From the NCBI RefSeq assembly GCF_963667555.1, contig NZ_OY763421.1, forward strand, positions 1,133,562 through 1,197,561: DNA of 64,000 nt, given 5' to 3'. The stretch's first letter is position 1. Each line of letters starts with the position of its first letter. The position numbers and the translations under genes were made by a program. The notes beneath the pieces were generated by a model that ran no database searches, was not told the DNA's origin, and saw only the letters and a program-made list of their open reading frames with translations. Shown here piece after piece: positions 54,396 to 62,871 of this stretch. This DNA comes from an uncultured Methanolobus sp. GTDB lineage: Archaea > Halobacteriota > Methanosarcinia > Methanosarcinales > Methanosarcinaceae.

Positions 54396-55421
54396 TTACA
54401 TCGGTGTTTCGCCCTTGAACGCATTGTACATGTCTATCACATGGTTAATTGTTATCAGAGTCCCTGCCGGTGATTCTTCAGCCTTGAAACAGTTATATGC
54501 ATCAATCACCTCATTTATTGTGATATAACTTCCATCCGGGATACCTTCAGACTCCGTATCGTTCCATGGGTTCCAGTCTTCAGGGGCTTCCGCTTCACAG
54601 AGTATCACAATGGCATTAGCAATATTAGTGAGACTGCCGCTCATTCCTTCCATCTGTATTTTTCCTGATATGCTGCCGTTACCAACTGTAGGGCATAGTA
54701 TGTAGTCGGAAGTGTCAACTATGCTCTGTGCCACAGCAATGGTTTCGTTATCATATACAAAGTTCATGAGAACGTTCTCAGTGACAATTTCCCCTTCTGT
54801 AATAGTTATCTCAGCAGTGCCATACTCCCAGCTACCCATTCCTGAAAGCCACTTTGCAGACTCCAGGACATAATTTCCATCAGGAATATCAGAGAATGAA
54901 TAGTCTCCGTTGGAATCTGAAACATTAATGCCTATGATACCATCCGGCAGGTCCATCGCCTGCCACAGACCTACGTCACAACCACGGACGGGTGTGAAGC
55001 CGGCATGGCCTTCTGCAATGGTAACTCCTGATATGCTGGCACTGCCGGTAAGGGCTGCAAGGGATGAACTGTTGATCACGGACTTCAAGGCTGCTGCATA
55101 TGCTTCATCTGCAGCGACGTCAAGTGTAATGTTTGCTCCTACTACAGGCGCTCCGTTTACTACAGTAATTTGAGTGCCTTCCATATGGAATGCCATCCCA
55201 GAATTTATTTCACTCATATCCTTTACGGCTATCAGTGTATACGTACCATCAGGAACACTGGTGAATTCATATGTTCCTCTTATGGAGAGATCGTCACTTT
55301 GGTTGCTGTATGCGCTTGCAAGCAGAACATCCACGTCCTCTGCCGTGCACATGGGTATGGATGCCAATAGAATTGCCATAAATATACTGAAAAGTATTGT
55401 GATTTTATTTGTATTATTCAT
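54396..55421 (-). CDS. Exported protein with carboxypeptidase-regulatory-like domains and dockerin-like C-terminus
   Basis: About 341 residues from the ATG at 55421 (GGTGAT before it). Signal peptide (SIFMAILLASIPMCTAED). Two domains of the CarboxypepD_reg/SpaA type: FTSVPDGTYTLIAVKDMSEI and YSFSDIPDGNYVLESAKWLS. The C-terminus is dockerin-like: DWNPWNDTESEGIPDGSYIT, INEVIDAYNCF, ITINHVIDMYNAF, ending TPM. The domains resemble those inside the CobN-like protein. It is divergent from the DUF4430 protein across a region with two CCTAA-N5-TTAGG sites, so co-regulation is likely. Function unknown; surface scaffold or partner of the chelatase is inference. Confidence 0.72.
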   Translation of the reverse strand: MNNTNKITILFSIFMAILLASIPMCTAEDVDVLLASAYSNQSDDLSIRGTYEFTSVPDGTYTLIAVKDMSEINSGMAFHMEGTQITVVNGAPVVGANITLDVAADEAYAAALKSVINSSSLAALTGSASISGVTIAEGHAGFTPVRGCDVGLWQAMDLPDGIIGINVSDSNGDYSFSDIPDGNYVLESAKWLSGMGSWEYGTAEITITEGEIVTENVLMNFVYDNETIAVAQSIVDTSDYILCPTVGNGSISGKIQMEGMSGSLTNIANAIVILCEAEAPEDWNPWNDTESEGIPDGSYITINEVIDAYNCFKAEESPAGTLITINHVIDMYNAFKGETPM

Positions 55422-55510
55422 TCTTATCACCATCTAAGACCATTCACAGGTATTGTGTTGGATAATGATCTTTGTACTTGTTAATGATTTTAGGTCTATG
55501 AATAAGTCAA

Positions 55511-55525
55511 CCTAATTCTTTTAGG
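55511..55525. promoter_or_regulatory. CCTAA-N5-TTAGG operator candidate (left)
   Basis: CCTAATTCTTTTAGG is a perfect 5-bp dyad with 5-bp spacer, matching the core upstream of cobN. Near the predicted minus-strand start site of the 55421 gene. Confidence 0.5.
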
Positions 55526-55587
55526 ATTTTAGTGCCTGCCTAATAAATTCATATAAAAGGTAGATGATATTAGTTTTTCAGGAAAAT

Positions 55588-55602
55588 TCTAACCTTGTTA
55601 GG
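55588..55602. promoter_or_regulatory. CCTAA-N5-TTAGG operator candidate (right)
   Basis: TCTAACCTTGTTAGG, one mismatch from the core, lies just downstream of the start predicted from the TATA-like box for the plus-strand gene. The flanks (TT...GGAA) also match the site at 50250-50268. Confidence 0.5.
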
Positions 55603-55660
55603 AAAGATTATAGCTAGTCCTAATAATAATAGTGGTACATAATGTCGGAATAAAACAGCC

Positions 55661-55744
55661 GTCAAACCGGTTCGATATGAGTTTGTTCAAATTAGTTTCG
55701 TTCACATAATGGCCCCCTTTTAAAAGGTATTGAACTGGTTTGAC
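55661..55744 (+). promoter_or_regulatory. Stem-loop in leader of DUF4430 surface gene
   Basis: GTCAAACCGGTTC (55661-55673) and GAACTGGTTTGAC (55732-55744) pair with a single G-U-type mismatch, enclosing CCTTTTAAAAGG. It may be a structured leader RNA; no known riboswitch consensus was recognised. Confidence 0.35.
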
Positions 55745-55819
55745 AAGGGGGTTGTTGTCTGAAGGCAGTACTTCGGATGATCGGCATTATAATCTACACT
55801 ATGAAACAGGAGAAAAAAG

Positions 55820-57184
55820 ATGAAAATATTGACAAGATCTCTTCTTGTTGTGTTGTTGATCGCAACACTTATTGGTACAGCGGCAGCAGCGCCAACTTGG
55901 ACAAGAACAGTAGACTCAACAACTGTAGGAGCAGGAGATTCTGTACACGTTACTCTCACACTGGAGAAGGACGAAGCAACAGGTGTTTATAATTCAATCG
56001 TGGAAGATTACAGTGCCACCGGATGGACAATAAGCAATATCGTTGCTCCTACTCCATTTGGTGACACGTCACTAGATGGAGCAATCGTCACAACTGGTGG
56101 AGTTACTACAATTACAGCAGGTGGAATGCTAGCTACTGCGGGTACATATATTTTTGAGTATGACCTTACTGTAGGAACAGCTACAGGCACTTACCCTCTT
56201 ACCGGATATTTCACAAACAACCTCTATCCATATAGCTCCGGTCAGCACATTCTTCCAACAGGTGATCTGGAACTCACAGTCACAGCTCCGGTTGATGATC
56301 TCTATGATGATGTTGTAGAACTAGAAGATGGCGCAACCGCACAGGATGCCCTTAATGCAACCGGCCTTAGTTACACATTACAGTCTGCGGGACCGCATGT
56401 ATTCCTTAACATGGAAGGTTACAATGTAAGTTCTGCAACTTCTTCATACTGGACATTATGGATAAACGATGTGGATTGCGGATATAATATGGCCAACAAT
56501 TTCAGTACCACTGCTCTTAGTGACGGTGACGTGGTTGAATTCCTGTACACAACCAATGGGACCTCTGTTGCAAAGGTTACTGTCGAAGCCAACATGTGCG
56601 ATCCAATTGAAGCTGTAAGGAATATACCCTACGAAACTGTTTATTACGGCTCCTCTGACTCAGATAAAAAGGTTCTTGTAGAGGTCGATATCACGATTAA
56701 CGAAGACCTTTCCAGTCTGACACTCTCTGAGATTCTCGATCCTGCATTCGACGAATCCGATGTTGAAGCAGTAGAGCTTGATGGTGGATCATTAAACCTT
56801 GGTGCAGACAATGCTACATTTGAAATTCTCTGGTCTGGTAACTTTGTTGAAGGCGACACCAGGCACGTAGAGTATACCATATTTGTCGATGAAGCAGCAG
56901 GTGACTACACATTCGGCGATTCATTTGTCGATGCATACCATATGGATGACTATCTGGTAACCGGTGAAGACACGATCCGTGTAACAGGTGACTGGAACCC
57001 ATGGAATGACGAGGATTCAGACTATGGAAGATACATCACAACAGCAGAATTCCAGTATGCTTTATATTGCTGGATAAAGGATGTTCCTGCTCCTTACACT
57101 GGTGCAGATATCGATACATCCCGAATCCAGGCAATTGGACACTTCTATTCCACCAGTTTAGAGATGGGAGACAATGAAGAGTAA
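55820..57184 (+). CDS. Exported protein with DUF4430 (transcobalamin-like) domain and dockerin-like C-terminus
   Basis: 454 residues, GGAG before the ATG, signal peptide ending IGTAAAAP. A first beta-domain (TVDSTTVGAGDSVHVTLTLE) is followed by a DUF4430-type domain (LEDGATAQDALNATGLSYTL, YWTLWINDVDCGYNM, DGDVVEFLYTT). DUF4430 resembles the C-terminal domain of transcobalamin. A second DUF11-like domain precedes the dockerin-like end (DWNPWNDEDSDYGRYITTAE and CWIKDVPAPYTGADIDTSRI). Binding of a corrinoid or other tetrapyrrole outside the cell is an inference from DUF4430 and neighbourhood. A hairpin terminator follows. Confidence 0.75.
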   Translation: MKILTRSLLVVLLIATLIGTAAAAPTWTRTVDSTTVGAGDSVHVTLTLEKDEATGVYNSIVEDYSATGWTISNIVAPTPFGDTSLDGAIVTTGGVTTITAGGMLATAGTYIFEYDLTVGTATGTYPLTGYFTNNLYPYSSGQHILPTGDLELTVTAPVDDLYDDVVELEDGATAQDALNATGLSYTLQSAGPHVFLNMEGYNVSSATSSYWTLWINDVDCGYNMANNFSTTALSDGDVVEFLYTTNGTSVAKVTVEANMCDPIEAVRNIPYETVYYGSSDSDKKVLVEVDITINEDLSSLTLSEILDPAFDESDVEAVELDGGSLNLGADNATFEILWSGNFVEGDTRHVEYTIFVDEAAGDYTFGDSFVDAYHMDDYLVTGEDTIRVTGDWNPWNDEDSDYGRYITTAEFQYALYCWIKDVPAPYTGADIDTSRIQAIGHFYSTSLEMGDNEE

Positions 57185-57192
57185 ATAAATCC

Positions 57193-57240
57193 AAGGAATA
57201 TACATTATTTGCGTGTATATTCCTTCTTTACTTTTTCACT
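57193..57240 (+). terminator. Terminator after DUF4430 gene
   Basis: AAGGAATATAC, eleven bases and GTATATTCCTT form a perfect 11-bp stem followed by CTTTACTTTTT, 9 bp after the stop. Confidence 0.65.
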
Positions 57241-57454
57241 GTCGGCTTTTTGGTTAATTTGAGAATTACGGAGATCTGGTATTGGCATACATTCAGTAAA
57301 CATATCTGATTATGATATTCCATTTTCATTATATCAATATCCGCAGGCGAATGATCTCTTTTTCAAGAAGATATGATCTAACAATGGAATGGTTTGGGTG
57401 AAGGAGAAGAATGACAATGCAAATAATTAAATCAATTCAAAGGAGAAGTAAAAA

Positions 57455-59014
57455 ATGATAAAAACGATAATGAAACTAAGTGTTTTAAGTGCTCTTGCAA
57501 TCTTATCACTTGTATTATTCATAACTCCTGCACTGGCCGCAGGAGAAATAGCCGGAACCAGATCGCTATCCGATACTAGTGTGGAGGTTGGAGATACAGT
57601 TACTGTCACAGTCTCCATGTATATACTCAGTGATGTAATTGGCCCGGCAATTGAAGAATCTGTTCCAGAGGGATGGAATTTTACAGTAAAAGATAAGGGG
57701 GGTATGAACTTTAATTCACTTTTCACGCAGTTCACGTATCCGGGCAGTCTTTCAAATGGGGATTCGAAAGCAGTTGTATATGAATTAACGATCCCTCAAG
57801 GAATTGACGATGGCGTATATGACATCACGGGAGTGTTCACGGCGTTGAATGGAACTGGGGGACAATATATTACTCCAATCACCATTGAAGGTGATACCCA
57901 GATAACAGTAGGAGAAGGCAGTTCTTCAAATTCGGCTTTGAGGACAATATCTGCGGATACGGTTAAAGCTGGCGATTCTTTTAATGTTACGATCTGGTTT
58001 ACTGCAAACCAGGCTGACAGTACGACAATTACTGAAAATGTCCCGTCAGGGTGGACTTTAAACGAAGTAGACAATGACGGGTGGACTGTTACAAATTCAG
58101 ATAATTCAATCGAATGGACGAATACAGGCGTTGAGGCAGGTACGACCAGCACTATCATCTACGAAGTGACAGTTCCCTCGCAAACAACAGCCGGCCAGTA
58201 TGAAATAGCCGGGTCTGTGGATGGGTCTCAGGGTGACATAGATATTGAGGGGGATTCAAGTATAACGGTAACTACAGCTTCTTCATCCACTCCAACGTCT
58301 TCAGGCAGCAGTGGAAGCGGTGGTGGTGGAGGCGGCGGTGGAGGTTCTACCGGCGAGGAATATGAGAATATTGCAAAAAAAGAGGTTGAATCTGTTTTTA
58401 TTAACAAAGGTAGTGATGCCAAATACGAATTTGACTCTGAAGAGAATGCAATAACCTTTGTCCAATTCAATGCCCTCAAAAATTCAGGACAGATCTCTAC
58501 TACTATAGAAGTGCTCAAAGACAGGTCAACATTTGTGACTTCCGGTGCACCCGGCTTGGTATATCAGTATATGAGTATATGGGTTGGAAAAGCAGGTTTT
58601 GCAACATCTGATAATATTGAATCACCTGCAATCGGTTTCAGGGTTGAAAAGGACTGGATGGAAGAAAACAGTGTCACTTCAGGGGACATGAATCTATATC
58701 GTTATTCTGACGATTCATGGAACAAACTTGAAACAGAAATAGTGAGCGATGATGGTAACTATGTTTACTTTGAATCCCAGACTCCCGGATTCTCTCCATT
58801 TGCGATATCTGCTTCCGTAACAAACAGTGGGTCTACTGGATCAGGAACAGACGATCGTTTAGCATCCGTGCAGGATGAACAGGAATCTGAAGCTACAGGC
58901 GATGAGAGTTCTCAGGAAGAACAAACTGCGAGCATTCCTGCTGTTGGACTGACAGGAAGTCTCTTTGTTCTTGCAGTGGCTGGATTATTTGTCGAAAGAA
59001 GAAGGAGTAAATAA
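57455..59014 (+). CDS. PGF-pre-PGF domain surface protein
   Basis: 519 residues, AAAGGAGAA before the ATG. The signal peptide ends TPALAAGE. Two DUF11/CARDB-like domains (SLSDTSVEVGDTVTVTVSMY and TISADTVKAGDSFNVTIWFT) lead to a Ser/Gly linker (SSGSGGGGGGGGGS) and the PGF-pre-PGF domain (GLVYQYMSIWVGKAGFATSD, ending QTPGFSPFAISAS). An acidic linker and a C-terminal helix with basic tail (VGLTGSLFVLAVAGLFVERR) look like an archaeosortase-type sorting end. It probably sits in or on the S-layer. No catalytic site is visible. Confidence 0.82.
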   Translation: MIKTIMKLSVLSALAILSLVLFITPALAAGEIAGTRSLSDTSVEVGDTVTVTVSMYILSDVIGPAIEESVPEGWNFTVKDKGGMNFNSLFTQFTYPGSLSNGDSKAVVYELTIPQGIDDGVYDITGVFTALNGTGGQYITPITIEGDTQITVGEGSSSNSALRTISADTVKAGDSFNVTIWFTANQADSTTITENVPSGWTLNEVDNDGWTVTNSDNSIEWTNTGVEAGTTSTIIYEVTVPSQTTAGQYEIAGSVDGSQGDIDIEGDSSITVTTASSSTPTSSGSSGSGGGGGGGGGSTGEEYENIAKKEVESVFINKGSDAKYEFDSEENAITFVQFNALKNSGQISTTIEVLKDRSTFVTSGAPGLVYQYMSIWVGKAGFATSDNIESPAIGFRVEKDWMEENSVTSGDMNLYRYSDDSWNKLETEIVSDDGNYVYFESQTPGFSPFAISASVTNSGSTGSGTDDRLASVQDEQESEATGDESSQEEQTASIPAVGLTGSLFVLAVAGLFVERRRSK

Positions 59015-59136
59015 ACTTCTTTGGTTTAGGTAGTTAATTAGTGATGCATTGTGAAAATATATGTATCACTATAAACTTCCACGATTTACGATTCGATTAT
59101 GAATAGAACAGTAGGGCCAAGAGATCAACGATACAA

Positions 59137-59568
59137 ATGCCCATGAAACAAAGAAAGTCAAGTTTCGAAGAATCTGCAGGGTTAGTTATTGGCGGACTAG
59201 TCTACTTTTTTGTATATTTGTTTAACATAGATGATTTGTTGATAGCATTTCCAGTATTATTTACTTATCAAACAGGTTATTCTCAGATTGGTTATTGGAT
59301 AAAATGCGGACCTATGTTCCTCTTCTTTCATACATTTTCATACCTTGCAGCAAGGAAAGTAATTGATGAAAAAACAAAAAAAGAATACTTATTTCTCATT
59401 ACGTGTAATCTGATTGCTCTTATTTTGTGGCTTATTATAATGACAGTAGCATATTCTTTTAACTTTAAGATAGATGATACGACAAATATAGTCGGTGGAT
59501 ATGTAACAATACTATTGGTGATTTTTCTTATGGATGCAAAACAGAGAATGCACTGCGAATTTACATAA
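59137..59568 (+). CDS. Small polytopic membrane protein, unknown
   Basis: 143 residues with about four hydrophobic segments (GLVIGGLVYFFVYLFNIDDL, MFLFFHTFSYLAARKV, LITCNLIALILWLIIMTVAY, VGGYVTILLVIFLM) and a basic start (MPMKQRKS). I do not recognise the family. It lies between two exported-protein genes on the same strand, in an A/T-rich stretch. The start at 59137 is tentative; an ATG two codons later is equally possible. Confidence 0.5.
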   Translation: MPMKQRKSSFEESAGLVIGGLVYFFVYLFNIDDLLIAFPVLFTYQTGYSQIGYWIKCGPMFLFFHTFSYLAARKVIDEKTKKEYLFLITCNLIALILWLIIMTVAYSFNFKIDDTTNIVGGYVTILLVIFLMDAKQRMHCEFT

Positions 59569-59723
59569 AATTGTGATCACATTGGAAATAATGTGCAGGG
59601 ATATCATAGCAATCCGGAAAATCGAATGATATCCCTTTACCCGAAGGTGAAGTAATCTTGTCTTTGATACAACATGAATCTTTGCTTACTTTGCCTTCCG
59701 GAAAAAACCTAAGGGTGAAATAT

Positions 59724-61487
59724 GTGAAAAATAAGAAAGTAAGACAAATTGGAATATTATTTGTAATGATGTTGCTTTTAAATATGGCTTTTGTGCCGGC
59801 TGTCAGCTGTGAAACGGATTCTGACTCTTTATTCCAGGATGTAACAGTCGAAAAAGTTGAATCTCCCGATGTTGAGATAATCAAAATGAACAATACTTCC
59901 TCTATTGTGCAAGTTGGGGATATAGTAATATCTATGGATTCTGATCCTGCATATACCGAAGCCAGGATGACTATAAATGACCAGAATACCGGCGAAACAG
60001 CGGATATTGATTATAAAGTCTTCGAAGTCGATGGTGGGTTCGAAACGGAGGTTTATTTTGACGGAGAACTGTACACCACTCTGATTACGGAATATAATCC
60101 GATAAAACCAATCGAACTAAACCCGGAATTTAAGGAGATGTCCCTCCAATATACTACAAGTGAAGTTGCTTTGGAAGCTACTCAGTTTCAATGGGATGGC
60201 GTGACTTTTGTCCAGGGGCGTGGAATAAAATACCCTCATCCTGATCGTGATTACTATGGTATTGAAACATGGGATGATTATTGTATTACTGGTAACAATC
60301 TTTATCATTGCCAAATTGATGAGAGTAACTCAGCTACATACTCATATCTTAGTCCTGTAATTGTAGGAGGGCTTATTGGTGTTAAGCTAACAGCCTGTGG
60401 CAATCCGGCCGTAGCGAGTGTTGGTGGTGTTGTAGGGTCAATACTTGCACTTATAATGGGCAATGATTCAGCTGCACTTCTTCTTGATGAAGAAGGCTGC
60501 ATTTGGTACTGGTATGGCCAGGAGTCTTTTTGGAAGCCATTTCCTTCATCTTATGTAAGTGCCAGCGCTGCCAGCATCATACCTCCATCACCTATAGTAC
60601 TTCAGGTGCCTGTCTATGCCCGGATTTCCGAGTATACGTTGTGGAACAATATAGGTTTATCAACCCCTGGTGCAGATGACTGGAACCCATGGAATGATGT
60701 GGATTCAGACGACGGAAGATACATCACAACAGCAGAATTCCAGTCAGCTGTATACTGCTGGATAAAGGATGCTCCTGCTCCAACAACAGGTGCAGAAGTT
60801 TCTACATCCAGAATCCTGGCAATCGCACACTTCTGTGCCAATCACTTTGAAATGGGAGACGGTGAAGAGAAAGCAAATTATAGGATGATGAGTGTTTCAT
60901 CCCAGATTACAGCGAACCGGACAATTTCTAGTTTTAATGTCACACCAAACAGCACTTTCACTGTGACCGTTGATATTGAGACCGATTATAATGTCACCGG
61001 TCTGGCACTGGATGAAAACTATCCATTATTAGATGGGACGGCAGTAAATCTTACTAACGAAACATTCAGGTTCTGGAGTACAACAGTCGTTGAGGATGAC
61101 AACAGTACCTTCAAGTACTGGACACATGATTTCATATGGTCATCCAATATCGCAGGAGAAGAAAATCTTACTGTTATCTACAATGCCACAGTACCCTCTA
61201 ACCTCACCGGAGGCATGTATAACATTTCAGGCAATGTCTCTGCCTATGGAATAAACGACATAGAAGTTGGTGGTGACACTGAAGTTTACGTGATGGACGA
61301 CTGGAATCCGTGGAATGACTGGGATTCAGAAGGTTCACCGGATGGAAGGTACATCACTATAAATGAAGTGATAAGTGCCTATAACTGCCACTTGAACTCG
61401 GTTCCCGCTCCAAGAACAGGTGCCTGTATATCTATTGATAATGTCATTGATATGTACAATGCTCACATTAGCGGTACGCCGATGTGA
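59724..61487 (+). CDS. Large exported protein with two dockerin-like modules
   Basis: About 587 residues from the GTG at 59724, which AAGGGTG precedes; an in-frame TTG at 59658 would put a long hydrophilic stretch before the signal. Signal peptide (IGILFVMMLLLNMAFVPAVS). The first 300 residues are of no known family to me; they include a hydrophobic Gly-rich stretch (VIVGGLIGVKLTACGNPAVA). A first dockerin-like module (DDWNPWNDVDSDDGRYITTA, CWIKDAPAPTTGAEVSTSRI) is followed by a DUF11-like domain and a second one (DDWNPWNDWDSEGSPDGRYI, INEVISAYNC, ending SGTPM). The first module closely matches the 55820 protein at DNA level. Confidence 0.7.
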   Translation: MKNKKVRQIGILFVMMLLLNMAFVPAVSCETDSDSLFQDVTVEKVESPDVEIIKMNNTSSIVQVGDIVISMDSDPAYTEARMTINDQNTGETADIDYKVFEVDGGFETEVYFDGELYTTLITEYNPIKPIELNPEFKEMSLQYTTSEVALEATQFQWDGVTFVQGRGIKYPHPDRDYYGIETWDDYCITGNNLYHCQIDESNSATYSYLSPVIVGGLIGVKLTACGNPAVASVGGVVGSILALIMGNDSAALLLDEEGCIWYWYGQESFWKPFPSSYVSASAASIIPPSPIVLQVPVYARISEYTLWNNIGLSTPGADDWNPWNDVDSDDGRYITTAEFQSAVYCWIKDAPAPTTGAEVSTSRILAIAHFCANHFEMGDGEEKANYRMMSVSSQITANRTISSFNVTPNSTFTVTVDIETDYNVTGLALDENYPLLDGTAVNLTNETFRFWSTTVVEDDNSTFKYWTHDFIWSSNIAGEENLTVIYNATVPSNLTGGMYNISGNVSAYGINDIEVGGDTEVYVMDDWNPWNDWDSEGSPDGRYITINEVISAYNCHLNSVPAPRTGACISIDNVIDMYNAHISGTPM

Positions 61488-61519
61488 TGGTGACAAAAGG
61501 AGTAACTTTGTTATGATTG

Positions 61520-61550
61520 CCTGCTCTTCCCTGAGCAGGTGTTTTTTTCT
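61520..61550 (+). terminator. Terminator after dockerin-like protein gene
   Basis: CCTGCTC, six bases and GAGCAGG form a perfect stem followed by TGTTTTTTTC, about 33 bp after the stop. Confidence 0.7.
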
Positions 61551-61791
61551 GCCCGACAGGGGGTTTAAATCCCTGATCCTCTACTACATTGTGTGTATGT
61601 GTTTTCATATATTCCTGCTGTAGGCGTTTGCTTCTATAATTGAAACTGTCTGAAAATCTAACGTATAAATATTTGCTGAGTATTTCTCGTGAAAAAGCCA
61701 AAAAATGGCTTTGCTCATTAAGCTTTAATTTTCTAATATCTGTTCCCTAATTTGATATGTGGTGATTTCTAAGAACGTTTTCTGTCAAAAC

Positions 61792-62277
61792 CAATCTTTC
61801 TTTTTTAATCATACAGTTATCGGCTCTGTAGAATTCCTGTTTATCTGAGTGACACAAACATTGCTCTTTTTCATGCCCACAAAAACAACCTGCAATCTAA
61901 AAACAAAGTAGCCATCCGCCGAAGGCGGCACATTACCATGCTGCTGCACAGAAGATACTTATAAAGACGATTGTATTAGAATTCTACGGAAGTCCTGCGA
62001 AGAAAGTATTCCAGAGTATTATGCAGATTATTTTGTTTCTTATTGTGGTAAAACACCGGCTCCGCCGGACCATTCGGGTTCGCTCGAGTTATTCATGACT
62101 TACGATAAATCAGTTTTCAAATTGATAATAACTCAATTATCCGCTGTTGCATAAGAAGATTGTTTCATTCATCTCAGTCTTCGGATTAGAGCCTTGAACT
62201 GACAAAACGGCCTGCTTCCCTCAAAGTTTTAATGCCAGGATTTCTACAGAGCCGGATCAATCTTTCTTTTTTAATCA
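61792..62277 (+). mobile_element. Inverted-repeat element with 20-bp flanking direct repeats
   Basis: CAATCTTTCTTTTTTAATCA occurs at 61792-61811 and 62258-62277. Just inside lie CGGCTCTGTAGAATTCCTG (61821-61839) and its inverted copy (62235-62254; one mismatch). The bounded 434 bp contain dispersed element C and no transposase, so it looks like a MITE or decayed insertion sequence. The direct repeats do not directly abut the inverted repeats (9 and 3 bp apart), so a simple target duplication is uncertain. Confidence 0.5.
61892..62078 (+). repeat. Structured dispersed element, copy C
   Basis: GCAATCTAAAAACAAAGTA, then CATCCGCCGAAGGCGGCACATTACC, a variable middle (AAAGTATTCCAGAGTATTA) and the right block CACCGGCTCCGCCGGAC followed by CATTCGGG. 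The right hairpin has a changed loop (TCC for TTC) but keeps both stem arms, a point in favour of conserved pairing. Confidence 0.6.
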
Positions 62278-62301
62278 GTTACAGCGAAAAAAGAATGCCA
62301 G

Positions 62302-62410
62302 CATGCAATACAGCAAAGAAGGCTTTTTGTTGTACCAAGGAAGTGACCATATTATAGCTTCCCTTGAAAAACACTGGGTTTATAGGCATTTGTACGCTCT
62401 GTATTGCATG
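62302..62410 (+). ncRNA. Candidate structured RNA or small element closed by 12-bp stem
   Basis: CATGCAATACAG (62302-62313) pairs perfectly with CTGTATTGCATG (62399-62410). Inside, CAAGGAAG and CTTCCCTTG form a second stem with a single-base bulge. No known RNA family was recognised; it could also be a small mobile element. Confidence 0.3.
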
Positions 62411-62820
62411 TAGCAATAGCTATAATGTTTTTGAAGTATATATTATTATTGTTCTAGCTATTAATATTAGATTCACCTAATACGTGCATAATGTAAGTTT
62501 TATCTCTTACAGATATGCTTTCTCATTTACTGAGCAAGAAACCCCATTCATTTCATAATTCTCATTTACTTTTCAGTTATCTAGGCAAAACGCGATCAAT
62601 GTGTCCTTTTCCCTACTCTACCCAAATCCATTCAAATTAGTATTTGTTATTATATATTTTGTAATAACTACTTACATTTCCTGATCAGAAAGATGATATC
62701 AGAAGTTTTGGACTTTACGTTTGAGCTAGTTTACGACTGAACAAGTTACTGAATCAACGCTCATTTGTATTTACAGCCCATTAGCCTGCCTAAATTATTT
62801 GAGATTCACATGTTTGGTAT

Positions 62821-62871
62821 GGCACCAAATATAGTTAATTTTTATATTTTATTATTTAACTATATAGTGCC
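62821..62871. repeat. Large A/T-rich hairpin
   Basis: GGCAC...ATATAGTTAA and TTAACTATAT.GTGCC form a stem of about 15 bp with small internal loops around an A/T loop. It lies about 140 bp upstream of the metal-binding protein gene. GGCACC recurs near 62984. Confidence 0.4.

Larger units (their letters stand above)
55422..55819. other. Divergent promoter region with two operator candidates
   Basis: A TATA-like CATATAAAAGG at about 55550-55560 is roughly central between the two palindromes (55511-55525 and 55588-55602), about 37 and 40 bp away on either side. A nested stem-loop (55661-55744) follows in what would be the leader of the 55820 gene. No ORF is supported. Confidence 0.5.

Noticed and set aside
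11748..62078. CRISPR array
   Set aside because: The dispersed elements are 190 bp, far apart and without regular spacers; no short-repeat array is visible anywhere.
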